From: Qipengyuania vulgaris
GTDB lineage: Bacteria; Pseudomonadota; Alphaproteobacteria; Sphingomonadales; Sphingomonadaceae
DNA: 64,000 nt
Direction of reading: 5' to 3'
NCBI RefSeq assembly: GCF_009827325.1
Contig: NZ_WTYC01000006.1
Coordinates: 62,001-126,000, forward strand
In this document: positions 26,968 through 35,907 of the stretch, in pieces
Numbering within the stretch: position 1 is the first letter of the stretch
Layout: the number at the start of each line of letters is the position of its first letter
Position numbers and translations under genes: made by a program
Notes under the pieces: generated by a model
The model's database searches: none
What the model was told of the DNA's origin: nothing
Seen by the model: the letters and a program-made list of their open reading frames with translations, nothing else

Positions 26968-27806
26968 TCGGTGGCGGAGGCGTCCAATTGTTCGAGATAG
27001 GTCTGTGCACGCCCGGCTTCCGGGCTGTCGGGTGCGACGTCGATCACCGATTGGAAGCTTGCCCTTGCATCCCGAGCGCGGCCCGACATGGCCGCGATGA
27101 CGCCGGCTTCCAGCCCGACCTGCGCATCGCGCGGGGCAAGCGTGGCCGCACGTTCGATCTGGTTTTGCGCCTCGCCAAGCCGTTCCAGCCTGCGGGACAG
27201 TGTTGCCGACAATAGCCAGGCCTGCGCGTCGAGCGGATCTGCCTCGCGCGCCTCGGCAAGAGCCGAAGCGGCATCTTCTGTCCGGTTCAAGCGAACAAGC
27301 ACACGGGCGAGGTCGACCCGCAGATCGGCACCCAGTTCATTGTCTCTCGCTGACAGTGCCAATTCTCCGGCTCGGTCGAGCAGGGGGAGCGCACTTTCGG
27401 CATCCCCTTGAGCCATGGCGGCATTCCCAGCCATCGCAGCAAGCCTGGCGCTGTAGGTGGGATTGTCGGCCGGGGCTTCGGCGCTGGCGAGTTCGAAAGC
27501 CTCGCGTGCTTCGTTCATCCGGTTCGACTGGACGAGCGCAAGACCGAGACAATGTGCGGATTGCGCCATCTCCAACTGGGATTGCGCCCCTTCGCGCCAG
27601 CGCTGCGCCGTATCCAGCGCCATTTCGGGATTGGCCGAAGCCTGCCGCAGGCAATTCGCAAGTTCGGTTGGCGGTGCCTGCTCGACGTTTTCGGAACGCG
27701 GGGGCCGGTCTCCTAATTCTTCTGGCACTTCGGGCATGGCGCCATGGCCCGGGAAGGGGCCGACCTGGAGGATCGCAAGGGCGGCGGAAGCGAGAAGGTC
27801 GGTCAA
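26964..27806 (-). CDS. Tetratricopeptide-repeat protein
   Basis: The protein has 280 residues. After a short hydrophobic N terminus (LLASAALAILQVG, possibly a signal) and a proline-rich linker, residues 50-275 are helical repeats of TPR type: EAREAFELASAEAPADNP, ALPLLDRAGELAL, DAASALAEAREADPLDAQA, EAQNQIERAATLAPRDAQV and DARASFQSVIDVAPDSPEA. TTG 27806 with AGGGA upstream is the likely start; an ATG 23 codons later is an alternative. TPR proteins bind partners; none can be named. Confidence 0.78.
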   Translation of the reverse strand: MTDLLASAALAILQVGPFPGHGAMPEVPEELGDRPPRSENVEQAPPTELANCLRQASANPEMALDTAQRWREGAQSQLEMAQSAHCLGLALVQSNRMNEAREAFELASAEAPADNPTYSARLAAMAGNAAMAQGDAESALPLLDRAGELALSARDNELGADLRVDLARVLVRLNRTEDAASALAEAREADPLDAQAWLLSATLSRRLERLGEAQNQIERAATLAPRDAQVGLEAGVIAAMSGRARDARASFQSVIDVAPDSPEAGRAQTYLEQLDASATE

Positions 27807-27815
27807 ACTGTGTCC

Positions 27816-28553
27816 CTAATCCTGGAGAAGGCCATCCACCGTGCGCAGCAGCAGGGCGATATCCTGCGGACGCGATAGGCGGTGGTCACCGTCCTTGACG
27901 TAGGTCACTTGAACATCATCCGAACGCAAAGCTTCGGCGAGACGCTGGCTGGTTTCCCACGGAACGTCTGTATCGCGCTGGCCGTGCAGCAGGCGCACAG
28001 GTGCCGCAATAGATATCGTTTTGCCGAGCAAGCGGTGGCCCTGTCCGTCCGTGAAGAAGCCGGGATAGGTAGGTGTGGGTTCGGGCCCGTAGGGATTGGC
28101 CTCGAACACGGTTTCACCCGCCGCCAACTGTTCCTTTTGTGCGTCCGAATAGCCCCAGTCGGTGAAATCCGGCGCAGCGGCAATGCCCACCATGCCCGCG
28201 AGCATGTCGCGCAATTCCAGCCCCGCCAGCAGCATGAGCCAGCCACCCATCGACGACCCGAGGAGGACGACCTCGCCGTCGACATATGTCTCGACCAGCG
28301 TCACCACTTCTTCGCGCCAGCGGGTGAGGGTTCCATCGGCGAAATCACCTTCGCTGCGTCCGCATCCGGAATAATCTAGCAGCAGGCAGCCACGGCCCTG
28401 CTTTTGAGCCCAGTCGAACACGGCCGTCGCCTTGCCGCCATCCATGTCCGACATATAGCCCGGAAGGAAGACCAGCGTGGGGCCCTGACCTGCCAGGTGA
28501 CGATAGGCGATCCGGCGCCCATCGGGCATGTCGTGATATCTAACATCGTTCAT
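27816..28553 (-). CDS. Alpha/beta hydrolase
   Basis: The 245-residue protein has the hydrolase landmarks: LVFLPGYMSDMDGGK (oxyanion region), DYSGCGRSEGDF, the nucleophile elbow GSSMGGW with S101, an acid in HGQRDTDVPW and the histidine in KDGDHRLSRP. It belongs to the serine-hydrolase group that includes palmitoyl-thioesterase-like ABHD10 relatives; esterase or thioesterase activity is likely and the substrate unknown. Ten bases separate it from the TPR gene downstream. Confidence 0.85.
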   Translation of the reverse strand: MNDVRYHDMPDGRRIAYRHLAGQGPTLVFLPGYMSDMDGGKATAVFDWAQKQGRGCLLLDYSGCGRSEGDFADGTLTRWREEVVTLVETYVDGEVVLLGSSMGGWLMLLAGLELRDMLAGMVGIAAAPDFTDWGYSDAQKEQLAAGETVFEANPYGPEPTPTYPGFFTDGQGHRLLGKTISIAAPVRLLHGQRDTDVPWETSQRLAEALRSDDVQVTYVKDGDHRLSRPQDIALLLRTVDGLLQD

Positions 28554-28592
28554 GCTCGGCAGATGTCGGGCCGATGGCCGGGCAATGCAAGT

Positions 28593-29660
28593 CTAGAAGA
28601 AGTCGAACTCTTCCACGTTCGGGTCTTCCTCGCACATCGACTTGAGAGCGGCGAACTCGTCATCGCTCAGCACAGGGGTAAAGCTCTTGCCTTTCGCTGC
28701 GGCGCGATAGGCTTCCGCTCTTTCGCGGGGATCGGGATGGCTCGACACCCAGCCGATCACTGCATTCTGCTCGCCCTCGGCGTCGCCGCCGATGCGCTCG
28801 AAGAAATCTGCCGCACCGAGCGGCGAGATATCGCTTTCCGCCATGCGCTCGCGGGCATATTCGTCTGCCTCGCGCTCGGCGTCGCGCGAATAGCCCATCG
28901 ACGCCAGCCCGAAGACCGTTTCCCCCATGCCCGAGTTCGCGCCCGACAGCAGGATCGAGAGGCCAAACTGCCGCAGAAGCGCGGTCATGACATGGCGCTC
29001 GCGCACGTGTCCGACCTCATGGCCGAGCACGCCGGCCAGTTCCTCGGGTGTCTCGGCGTCCTGCACCAAGCCGTCGAACAACAGGACCTGTCCGCCCGGC
29101 AGGGCTACGGCATTGACCATCCCGATATTGGCCACCCCTGCGCGGACCTTCTGCTGCGCCGGATCGACAGCGCCAAGCAGCTTGGCCAGCGCGGCATCAC
29201 CCTGGGGCGTGTGACACAGGCGGTTGCCCATATCTCCGATCATTGCATCGCCAAGATTGCGTTCCCAGCTTTGCGGCACACGCGGTCCCAGCCATTCGGG
29301 TGCAGTCATGAACAGCGCAACAGCCGCGACACTCACGGCAGCAAAGATCGCGGTCGCCTTGCCGATCCCGAGTTTGTCCACCCACGCCCCATAGACTTGC
29401 TTTTCGGGCAGTCTGGAAGCGAGGCCCGCAGGAAGGTCGGCGGGCAGGATGAGCCGGAAGTCCGCTTGACTGGAACGCCGATAGACCAGTTCTCCGGCGC
29501 GTTCCTCGGCATATTCGAGGTCGGTAAAGGGCACATCCGTATCGCCGCTGGAACTGCGCAGGGCGAGCACGTCGCCCCCGTTCCATACGGCCTCGCCCTC
29601 ATGGCGGATGGCAGTATGGCCGTCGTACCATTGCGCGGATGCCTGGAACGCCTCGTCCAT
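28593..29660 (-). CDS. M48 family zinc metalloprotease
   Basis: This 355-residue protein has an N-terminal domain of about 110 residues (WYDGHTAIRHEGEAVW), one membrane span near residues 130-150 (ATAIFAAVSVAAVALFM) and a peptidase domain with the zinc motif LGHEVGHVRERH and a third-ligand helix SRDAEREADEYA. M48 proteases of this kind degrade misfolded envelope proteins. ATG 29660 is preferred; it lies four bases after the stop of the YjgN-like gene, so the two form an operon. Confidence 0.88.
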   Translation of the reverse strand: MDEAFQASAQWYDGHTAIRHEGEAVWNGGDVLALRSSSGDTDVPFTDLEYAEERAGELVYRRSSQADFRLILPADLPAGLASRLPEKQVYGAWVDKLGIGKATAIFAAVSVAAVALFMTAPEWLGPRVPQSWERNLGDAMIGDMGNRLCHTPQGDAALAKLLGAVDPAQQKVRAGVANIGMVNAVALPGGQVLLFDGLVQDAETPEELAGVLGHEVGHVRERHVMTALLRQFGLSILLSGANSGMGETVFGLASMGYSRDAEREADEYARERMAESDISPLGAADFFERIGGDAEGEQNAVIGWVSSHPDPRERAEAYRAAAKGKSFTPVLSDDEFAALKSMCEEDPNVEEFDFF

Positions 29661-29664
29661 CGTC

Positions 29665-30750
29665 CTAGATCGCTCCGATATCGAACGCGTCGAGCAGACC
29701 TTCGCCATGTCTGGCGGTCGCGGTAGTCGACTGTGTCAGTTCGTCCAGCAGGATATCGCCGCCCGCTTCCATGTGCGTGACGAAGAATTTCCAGTGCCGG
29801 TAAGACAGGAAGACGAAGCCGATGCCCAGCGTGAGAACCACGGTCAGGACGTCGCCGATCAGCAGCATGATCCAGTCCTTGGTCGAAGCTTCGAAGCCGA
29901 AATGCAGGTCTTTCCAATGGGTTGAGCCCACGGCTTCGCGGTAGAACTTCGCGTAGAAGGCCACCGCAATCAGGCCAAGACCGACATAGAAGAACAGGCC
30001 GAGGATTATCACAGAGGTGAACAGGCCGACGCCCGCGCCCTCCTCGCCGCCAATTCCGTAGCCAGCAAGACCGCCCGTGGCCGCCGCAATCACCCCGCCG
30101 ATGACGAAAACGAAAGGAGAAAGATAGAAAAGCAGAAAGCGCGCAAAGACATTGGCCGAATCGGCGTCCGCGTCGAACCGGTGCGGGCCGAAACTCATCT
30201 TGCCCCAGCGCTCGTTCCACAGGCTGGTCATCGACCAGGGAACCAGCAGCCCCAAGGCGAGATAGCCCACGAAGGTCTTCCACATGTAGGAAAGTCCGTA
30301 GGTGAAACCCTGGTCGTCGCTACCCCCGCGAATACCACGCCAGCGAGTCCGCGAAAGGCGGTAACGCAAGGCCCGAAAGCGCGCGAGACCGGTCAGATAG
30401 AAGATCATGAACAAAGGCAGCAGACCCAGAACAACCCCCGCCGTTTCGTAACCGCGCAGCACCAGCGCTTGCGAAACGAACTGAATGCCGAAGAGAGGAA
30501 TTGCAAAAAGCAGCATTACCAGAACGAAGCCGATGAAAAGCTCCTTCCCGGTCCCGGTCCATTCGAGCCGCTCGTCGACGAAACGCGTGTGTGACCAGAG
30601 GTACTGCCGCTCGCGCGTGGTTGCCCAGAAGCGATAGATACCCAAAGTGACGATCGTGAGCAGCAGATTGGGCAGCGCGATCTTCGCGAAATCTTTCCAA
30701 TTGCCGTCGAAGCCGAACGCACTTTCGGCCTGTATGTCATCGTAATGCAT
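29665..30750 (-). CDS. YjgN family (DUF898) membrane protein
   Basis: The 361-residue protein has the DUF898 opening FGFDGNWKDF followed by a membrane span (ALPNLLLTIVTLGIYRFW) and six to seven further segments, with duplicated halves as in YjgN: the second half repeats the pattern with WKDLHFGFEASTKDW and LTLGIGFVFLSYRHW. The function is unknown. It is co-transcribed with the M48 protease directly downstream, an arrangement seen elsewhere that suggests a shared envelope role. Confidence 0.85.
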   Translation of the reverse strand: MHYDDIQAESAFGFDGNWKDFAKIALPNLLLTIVTLGIYRFWATTRERQYLWSHTRFVDERLEWTGTGKELFIGFVLVMLLFAIPLFGIQFVSQALVLRGYETAGVVLGLLPLFMIFYLTGLARFRALRYRLSRTRWRGIRGGSDDQGFTYGLSYMWKTFVGYLALGLLVPWSMTSLWNERWGKMSFGPHRFDADADSANVFARFLLFYLSPFVFVIGGVIAAATGGLAGYGIGGEEGAGVGLFTSVIILGLFFYVGLGLIAVAFYAKFYREAVGSTHWKDLHFGFEASTKDWIMLLIGDVLTVVLTLGIGFVFLSYRHWKFFVTHMEAGGDILLDELTQSTTATARHGEGLLDAFDIGAI

Positions 30751-30843
30751 GAATAAAAGCGACCCCCCAGTCGAATGTCGGTGCTGTAACCGTTAAGCAT
30801 CGACATTCGAGCGGCGGGCGGTCCGAGTCAAGCGTATCCGACT

Positions 30844-31035
30844 TCAATCGCGCTGGAATATTTCCTCGATAGTCATTTCGAAGACGTCGGCGATCTTGAA
30901 CGCGAGCGGGAGAGACGGATCGTAGCGCCCGGTCTCGATCGCATTCACGCTTTGCCGACTGACTTCGAGCAGGTCGGCAAGGTGCTGCTGGCTCCAGTCG
31001 CGCTCGGCGCGAAGGACCTTGAGGCGGTTCTTCAT
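30844..31035 (-). CDS. XRE-type helix-turn-helix regulator, small
   Basis: This 63-residue protein is a single HTH domain: NRLKVLRAERDWSQQHLADL, then VSRQSVNAIETGRYDPSLPL as the recognition helix region, ending IEEIFQRD. This is the compact XRE subgroup usually paired with a small membrane protein gene. Its ATG at 31035 overlaps the end of the membrane gene by four bases. It probably controls its own operon. Confidence 0.9.
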   Translation of the reverse strand: MKNRLKVLRAERDWSQQHLADLLEVSRQSVNAIETGRYDPSLPLAFKIADVFEMTIEEIFQRD

Positions 31036-31613
31036 TGCTCGCGCACTCTCTGCCACAGCTGGCCGATCCCGAGGCCAACCGCCCACACCGGCAGGACCCA
31101 CCATGCCCATATATGCGGCACCAGTTCGAAGGTTTCGAGGAAGCCGTAGAAGATGCCGAGCGTCAGCACGACGCCGAGACCGAACAGGGCGCCCATGATC
31201 GTACGATGCCGAAGGTACTCGTCCTTCTCGTCGACCAGATAGCGGCCCATGGCCCAGATGATCCCGAGCGTGGGGAGCGCGGGCAGCATGGCGAGACCAA
31301 AAAGAACGGGCCCGGTGACTTCGTAATTGCGCCACAGCGTGATCGCGATGCCGAGGCCGAGCACATAGCCGATGCTGCTGACGACGACACGCTTGTTATA
31401 GAGCCGTAGGGCCTCGCTCGAACAGCCGCTCTTGGCCTGCGCCCGGATCATCGGAACGAGCAGCACGCAGGCCAGCGCCATCAGGATGAAGCCGGTCGGG
31501 CCGTTGATTGCGCCGCCGAGCTTGAGGGCTCCGATGACGGCCACATTGGCCAGGTAGAGGCCGGCCCAGAAGGCCGGCCCGCGCCCGGTGCTTGGGGTCG
31601 TTTCGCCGTTCAT
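31032..31613 (-). CDS. DUF2178-like membrane protein
   Basis: This 193-residue protein has five to six hydrophobic segments (FWAGLYLANVAVIGALKLGG, FILMALACVLLVPMI, VVVSSIGYVLGLGIAITLW and others) and the DEKDEYLRHRTI stretch in a loop before the fifth, which recalls the DUF2178 group (DExxxxxxxxA). Such genes commonly sit beside the small XRE regulators. Its ATG at 31613 overlaps the stop of the preceding small gene, and its end overlaps the HTH gene, so the three are translationally coupled. Confidence 0.72.
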   Translation of the reverse strand: MNGETTPSTGRGPAFWAGLYLANVAVIGALKLGGAINGPTGFILMALACVLLVPMIRAQAKSGCSSEALRLYNKRVVVSSIGYVLGLGIAITLWRNYEVTGPVLFGLAMLPALPTLGIIWAMGRYLVDEKDEYLRHRTIMGALFGLGVVLTLGIFYGFLETFELVPHIWAWWVLPVWAVGLGIGQLWQRVREQ

Positions 31614-31795
31614 GCCTTGCCACGCTTCAGAAGATTGCAGGACTTGCGATCACGCAGCCATGCAGCGGGGACCAAGGCGAGGAGGAGAAAGGGCGAAAAC
31701 TGTGCTAACTCCTGCGGCACGACGTCGTAAACCGAAAGCAGCGCGATGGTCATCATGGCGGCGGCAAGTAGAAGCGAGAGATGGATCTGTTTCAT
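31610..31795 (-). CDS. Small two-span membrane protein
   Basis: This 61-residue protein starts at ATG 31795, with AAAGGAC upstream. It has two hydrophobic spans, LSLLLAAAMMTIALLSVYDV and SPFLLLALVPAAWL, and a basic end (RDRKSCNLLKRGKA). It is the first gene of the operon with the DUF2178-like protein and the HTH regulator; the promoter must lie in 31796-31930. The function is unknown. Confidence 0.65.
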   Translation of the reverse strand: MKQIHLSLLLAAAMMTIALLSVYDVVPQELAQFSPFLLLALVPAAWLRDRKSCNLLKRGKA

Positions 31796-31959
31796 GGCAA
31801 GTGTCCTTTTCTTGATGTAAAGGGTGGTTGTCATGATTTGGCTCTCATGTCAAGTGTGCTTTCCAAATTGGAGCGCAGGCTTTCCATGCTCACTTTTCCT
31901 GCTTGTCATGAAGTGGCCATAGGGCGCAGTCATTGCGGTGTGAGAGGAGAGCGCCCGCA

Positions 31960-33624
31960 ATGTCACTGACCGAACCGCCCCAGTCGCCGAGGATGCCATC
32001 ACTGGATCGCCGCTCGCTGTTCAAGGGCGCAGCGCTCGGAGCAGGTCTGGTCGCAGCGCCGATTGCTGCCCGCTCGAGCGGCAATGGCTTTAGTCATGGC
32101 GTTGCGAGCGGCGAGCCTGGCCATGACCGCGTGCTTCTGTGGGCCCGCTATGCCGCGACGCAGGATACGGCGATCGGCTGGCAGGTGATGGAGGCCGATG
32201 CGAACCGCCGCGTTGTCGCCGAAGGCACGGTGACGGCTTCGCCCGACAACGACTTCTGTTGCAAGGCGTGGGCACAGGGCCTCGAGCCGGGCAAATGGTA
32301 TTACTTCCGCTTCACCGCGCCCGATGGGTCGACATCAGACATGGGCCGCACGCGCACACTGCCGCAAGGTGCGGCAACGCGCTGGCGCATGGCGGTGTTT
32401 TCCTGCTCCAACATCGGTTTTGGCTGGTTCAACGCCTATCGCCACGCAGCCGAAGCCAACGAGTTCGACTGCGCGCTGCACCTTGGCGACTATTTCTACG
32501 AATATCCGCAAGGCAGCTATCCCTCGCAGCGCGAATTCCTGGAAGCGCGTGCCCCGCTCGATCCGCTCTCCGAAACGGTCGCGCTAGCCGATTACCGGGC
32601 GCGGTTCGCCCAGTATCGTTCCGACGGGGACCTTCAGCGTCTTCACCAAATGTACCCCATGATTGCCGGCTGGGACGACCACGAAAGCACCAACGATAGC
32701 TGGGAAGGCGGCGCGCAGAATCACCAGCCGGAAACGGAAGGTCCCTGGCCGGTTCGCAAGGCTGCCGCGATGCGTGCCTATCGCGAATGGATGCCCGTAT
32801 CGGACGAACCATGGGCCGCTTACGAGGTGGGCGACCTTGCGACGCTGTTTCGGCTTGAAACCCGACTTACGGCGCGCGCGCAGCAGTTCGATTACAACAG
32901 CCTTTTGCGCCGGATGACCTCGCCCGAAGACGGCATTGCACGTCTCGCTGCATTCCGGGACGGGGAATATCGCGATCCAGCGCGCGAGGTTCTGGGTGCT
33001 GCCCAGCAGGCCTGGCTGGCCGAGGGCCTGAAACGTTCCCGCAGAGGCGGAAAGACGTGGCAGGTACTCGTCCAGCAGGTTCTCATGGGCAAGGCCGCAT
33101 CAGCGACCTCGCTTACCGACAACCTCCCGGACGGTCTGCCCGATTACGTGCTGGAGCGGGTCAGGGCAGGCGCAATCGCCAGCCGCGCGGAACTGCCGCT
33201 TAACATGGACGCCTGGGACGGCTATCCCGCCGCCCGTGCGCGCCTGTACGAGGCTGCGCTGGCTGCCGATGCCAATCTCGTCAGCCTCGCGGGCGACACG
33301 CACAACGCCTGGGCCTTCGACCTGGCTCATGGCGGGGAATCGGTCGGCGTCGAATTCGGCGGGCACTCGGTCACGTCACCCGGCTTCGAGAATTTCCTCC
33401 CGCAGATTGCGCCTGGCGACATTGCTAATGCACTTGTCGCGCGCAATCCTGAGCTGAAATGGATGGATTCGTCGAGGCGCGGATACATGGTCGTCGAGCT
33501 GACACCGGGCCGATCGACCAGCGAATACCGTTTCCTTTCCAGCGTTCGCGAAAAGGGTGCAGGTGTGGTCGCGTCCCATCGCATTTCCACCCTCGCCGGT
33601 TCGCGCCGCCTCGATATCGGTTGA
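31960..33624 (+). CDS. phoD: PhoD-type alkaline phosphatase
   Basis: This 554-residue protein starts with a twin-arginine signal (DRRSLFKGAALGAG), so it is exported folded. It has the N-terminal PhoD domain (FSHGVASGEPGHDRVLLWAR), then the calcium/iron phosphatase domain: FSCSNIGFGWFNAY, DCALHLGDYFYEY, MIAGWDDHESTNDSW, LAGDTHNAWAFDL and FGGHSVTSPGFE. PhoD hydrolyses phosphate mono- and diesters in the periplasm and is often made under phosphate starvation, but I see no clear Pho box. ATG 31960 follows GAGAGGAGAG. Confidence 0.9.
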   Translation: MSLTEPPQSPRMPSLDRRSLFKGAALGAGLVAAPIAARSSGNGFSHGVASGEPGHDRVLLWARYAATQDTAIGWQVMEADANRRVVAEGTVTASPDNDFCCKAWAQGLEPGKWYYFRFTAPDGSTSDMGRTRTLPQGAATRWRMAVFSCSNIGFGWFNAYRHAAEANEFDCALHLGDYFYEYPQGSYPSQREFLEARAPLDPLSETVALADYRARFAQYRSDGDLQRLHQMYPMIAGWDDHESTNDSWEGGAQNHQPETEGPWPVRKAAAMRAYREWMPVSDEPWAAYEVGDLATLFRLETRLTARAQQFDYNSLLRRMTSPEDGIARLAAFRDGEYRDPAREVLGAAQQAWLAEGLKRSRRGGKTWQVLVQQVLMGKAASATSLTDNLPDGLPDYVLERVRAGAIASRAELPLNMDAWDGYPAARARLYEAALAADANLVSLAGDTHNAWAFDLAHGGESVGVEFGGHSVTSPGFENFLPQIAPGDIANALVARNPELKWMDSSRRGYMVVELTPGRSTSEYRFLSSVREKGAGVVASHRISTLAGSRRLDIG

Positions 33625-33656
33625 GATTTTAATCTCTCCCCGTTATCTCGAAAGAC

Positions 33657-33728
33657 ATGACGCAAAAGCGCACCACGACTGCGACTACTACCACCCCGGC
33701 TTTCCGGGGGCGGTTGGTCGCGATCTGA
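33657..33728 (+). CDS. Threonine-rich leader peptide upstream of thrS
   Basis: This 23-codon frame (ATG 33657, TGA 33726-33728) lies 156 bases upstream of thrS. Eight of its 23 residues are threonine, seven of them within positions 6-13 (TTTATTTT), including three ACT codons that are unusual for this GC-rich genome. Such runs are the mark of ribosome-mediated attenuation. The ribosome site is weak (GAAAG). The peptide itself would have no function beyond being translated. Confidence 0.55.
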   Translation: MTQKRTTTATTTTPAFRGRLVAI

Positions 33729-33759
33729 CGCGATACTCCGCCGCCCGGTTTCGGGCGGC
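33694..33759 (+). promoter_or_regulatory. Attenuator-like alternative hairpins before thrS
   Basis: Three mutually exclusive pairings can be drawn. Segment 1 CCCCGG (33694-33699) pairs with segment 2 CCGGGG (33704-33709). Segment 2 GGGCGG (33708-33713) pairs with segment 3 CCGCCC (33741-33746). Segment 3 GCCGCCCG (33740-33747) pairs with segment 4 CGGGCGGC (33752-33759), a perfect 8-bp stem with a 4-base loop. A ribosome stalled on the Thr codons would cover segment 1 and favour 2:3. No U-run follows the 3:4 stem, so the mode of termination is unclear. Confidence 0.45.
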
Positions 33760-33884
33760 ACGGCGTTACCTCCCGAAATCGCAAAATTCTCCCAAACGCC
33801 GCTTCAAGGCTGCGCCTAGCTGTGCCATGGGCCTCGTCAAGTCGAGACGGGACAGCAATCCGCGCCAACCAAACGGATGAGACG

Positions 33885-35900
33885 ATGACGGAACTTCTGA
33901 AGATCAGCCTGCCCGACGGTTCGGTGCGCGAAATGGAACCGGGCAGCACGCCTGCCGATGTGGCCGCGGCGATCGGCCCCGGCCTAGCCAAGGCTGCAAT
34001 TGCCGCGCGCGTCGACGGCGAATTGCGCGACATCAACCGTCCCTTCGAAGGCAATGCCGAACTGGCGCTGGTCACTTCACGCGACGAGGAAGACGCGCTC
34101 GAACTCGCCCGGCACGACTTCGCGCATGTCCTCGCCGAAGCGGTGCAGTCGCTCTGGCCGGGCACGCAGATCACATTCGGCCCGGCGACCGACGACGGCT
34201 TCTATTACGATGTGAAGGCGCCCGACACGCGCGAGCCGTTCTCGATGGACGACCTCCCCGCGATCGAGGAGGAGATGCGCCGCATTATCAAGGCCGACAA
34301 GCCGCTGCGCCGCGAAGTCTGGAGCCGCCAGCAGCTGATCGACAAGTGGGAAGCCGAGGGCGAGGTCTTCAAGGCCGAGTGGGCCCGGGAACTGCCCGAG
34401 AACGAGGAGCTGACCGTATATTGGAGCGGTGAGGACTGGCTCGACATGTGCCGCGGCCCGCATCTTGCCAGCACGGGCAAGCTCGATCCGCAGGCTTTCA
34501 AGCTGATGCGCGTGGCCGGCGCCTATTGGCGCGGTGACCAGAAGAATGCGCAGCTCACGCGTATCTACGGCACCGGCTGGCTCAACAAGAAGCAGCTAAA
34601 CGCGCACCTCACGCGTCTGGAAGAAGCGACCAAGCGCGATCACCGTAAGCTGGGCCGCGAAATGGATCTGTTCCACCTTCAGGAAGAGGCGCACGGATCG
34701 GTCTTCTGGCATCCCAACGGCTATCGCATCTGGCGCGAACTCGAAGCCTATATGCGCCGCAAGATGGACGGTGGCGGCTACCGCGAAATCAAGACGCCGC
34801 AACTGATGGACGTGCGCCAGTGGGAACAGTCGGGCCACTGGGGCAAATACGCCGAGAACATGTTTGCGGTGCCCGATATGGTGCCGGAAGTGGACGATAG
34901 CGGGGCAGGTTCGCACCCCAGCGTCGCGCCCGATTCCGACTGGATGGCGATCAAGCCGATGAACTGCCCGGCCCACGTGCTGGTCTTCAAGCAAGGCATC
35001 ACCTCCTATCGCGACCTGCCAATCCGCCTGGGCGAAATGGGCTGCTGCCATCGCAACGAGCCGCATGGCGCGCTCCACGGGCTGATGCGCGTGCGCCAGT
35101 TCACCCAGGACGATGCGCATATCTTCTGTACCGAAAAGCAGGTCGTCGAAGAAGTCCGCGCCTTCTGCAAGCTGGCGGACGAGGTCTATTCGGACTTCGG
35201 CTTCACCTACGAAATCAAGCTGGCGCTGCGCCCCGAAAAGCGGCTCGGCACCGACGCGGACTGGGACCGCGCCGAACAGGAACTGCGCGATGCGGTCGAG
35301 GAAGCCGGCATGGCCAATGCGGATTACGGTTGGGAAGAACTGCCCGGCGAAGGCGCCTTCTATGCCCCCAAGCTCGAATGGCACCTTACCGATGCGATCG
35401 GCCGCACCTGGCAGGTCGGCACGATCCAGGGCGACCGGGTTCTGCCCGAACGTCTCGATGCGACCTATGTCGGCGAAGATGGCGAGAAACATCGCCCGGT
35501 AATGCTGCACCGCGCGATCTTCGGCAGTTACGAACGCTTCATCGGCATTCTGATCGAACATTTTGCCGGGCGGCTTCCCTTATGGCTCGCGCCGACGCAG
35601 GCGGTGGTCGCCACCATCGTCTCGGACGCGGACGATTACGCGAAGGAAGCGGTCGCCAAGCTGGAAGCTGCGGGTATCCGCGTGTCCAGCGATCTTCGAA
35701 ACGAGAAGATCAACTACAAGGTGCGCGAGCACAGCCACGCGAAGGTCCCGCATCTGCTGGTGGTGGGAATGCGCGAAGCCGAGGAAGGCACCGTCGCGGT
35801 CCGCACGCTGGGGCAGCAGCACCAGAAAGTGATGCCGCTCGACGAAGCGATCGCCATGCTGCGTACCGAGGCGACACCGCCGGACCTGCGCGAAGGCTGA
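33885..35900 (+). CDS. thrS: Threonine-tRNA ligase
   Basis: The 671-residue class II synthetase has the N-terminal TGS domain (ISLPDGSVREMEPGST), the second editing domain with HDFAHVLAEAVQ and DMCRGPHLAST zinc-type motifs, the catalytic core with MNCPAHVLVFKQ, GCCHRNEP and MRVRQFTQDDAHIFC, and the anticodon domain (LPLWLAPTQAVVATI and a C-terminal LGQQHQKVMPLDEA). ATG 33885 is chosen; earlier in-frame codons overlap leader RNA. A Thr-rich leader peptide lies upstream. infC, the usual downstream neighbour, is absent. Confidence 0.97.
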   Translation: MTELLKISLPDGSVREMEPGSTPADVAAAIGPGLAKAAIAARVDGELRDINRPFEGNAELALVTSRDEEDALELARHDFAHVLAEAVQSLWPGTQITFGPATDDGFYYDVKAPDTREPFSMDDLPAIEEEMRRIIKADKPLRREVWSRQQLIDKWEAEGEVFKAEWARELPENEELTVYWSGEDWLDMCRGPHLASTGKLDPQAFKLMRVAGAYWRGDQKNAQLTRIYGTGWLNKKQLNAHLTRLEEATKRDHRKLGREMDLFHLQEEAHGSVFWHPNGYRIWRELEAYMRRKMDGGGYREIKTPQLMDVRQWEQSGHWGKYAENMFAVPDMVPEVDDSGAGSHPSVAPDSDWMAIKPMNCPAHVLVFKQGITSYRDLPIRLGEMGCCHRNEPHGALHGLMRVRQFTQDDAHIFCTEKQVVEEVRAFCKLADEVYSDFGFTYEIKLALRPEKRLGTDADWDRAEQELRDAVEEAGMANADYGWEELPGEGAFYAPKLEWHLTDAIGRTWQVGTIQGDRVLPERLDATYVGEDGEKHRPVMLHRAIFGSYERFIGILIEHFAGRLPLWLAPTQAVVATIVSDADDYAKEAVAKLEAAGIRVSSDLRNEKINYKVREHSHAKVPHLLVVGMREAEEGTVAVRTLGQQHQKVMPLDEAIAMLRTEATPPDLREG

Positions 35901-35907
35901 TACGCCG

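Noticed and set aside
28404..29726. Plus-strand open frame of 440 codons
   Set aside because: It is the reverse of the hydrolase and M48 protease genes.
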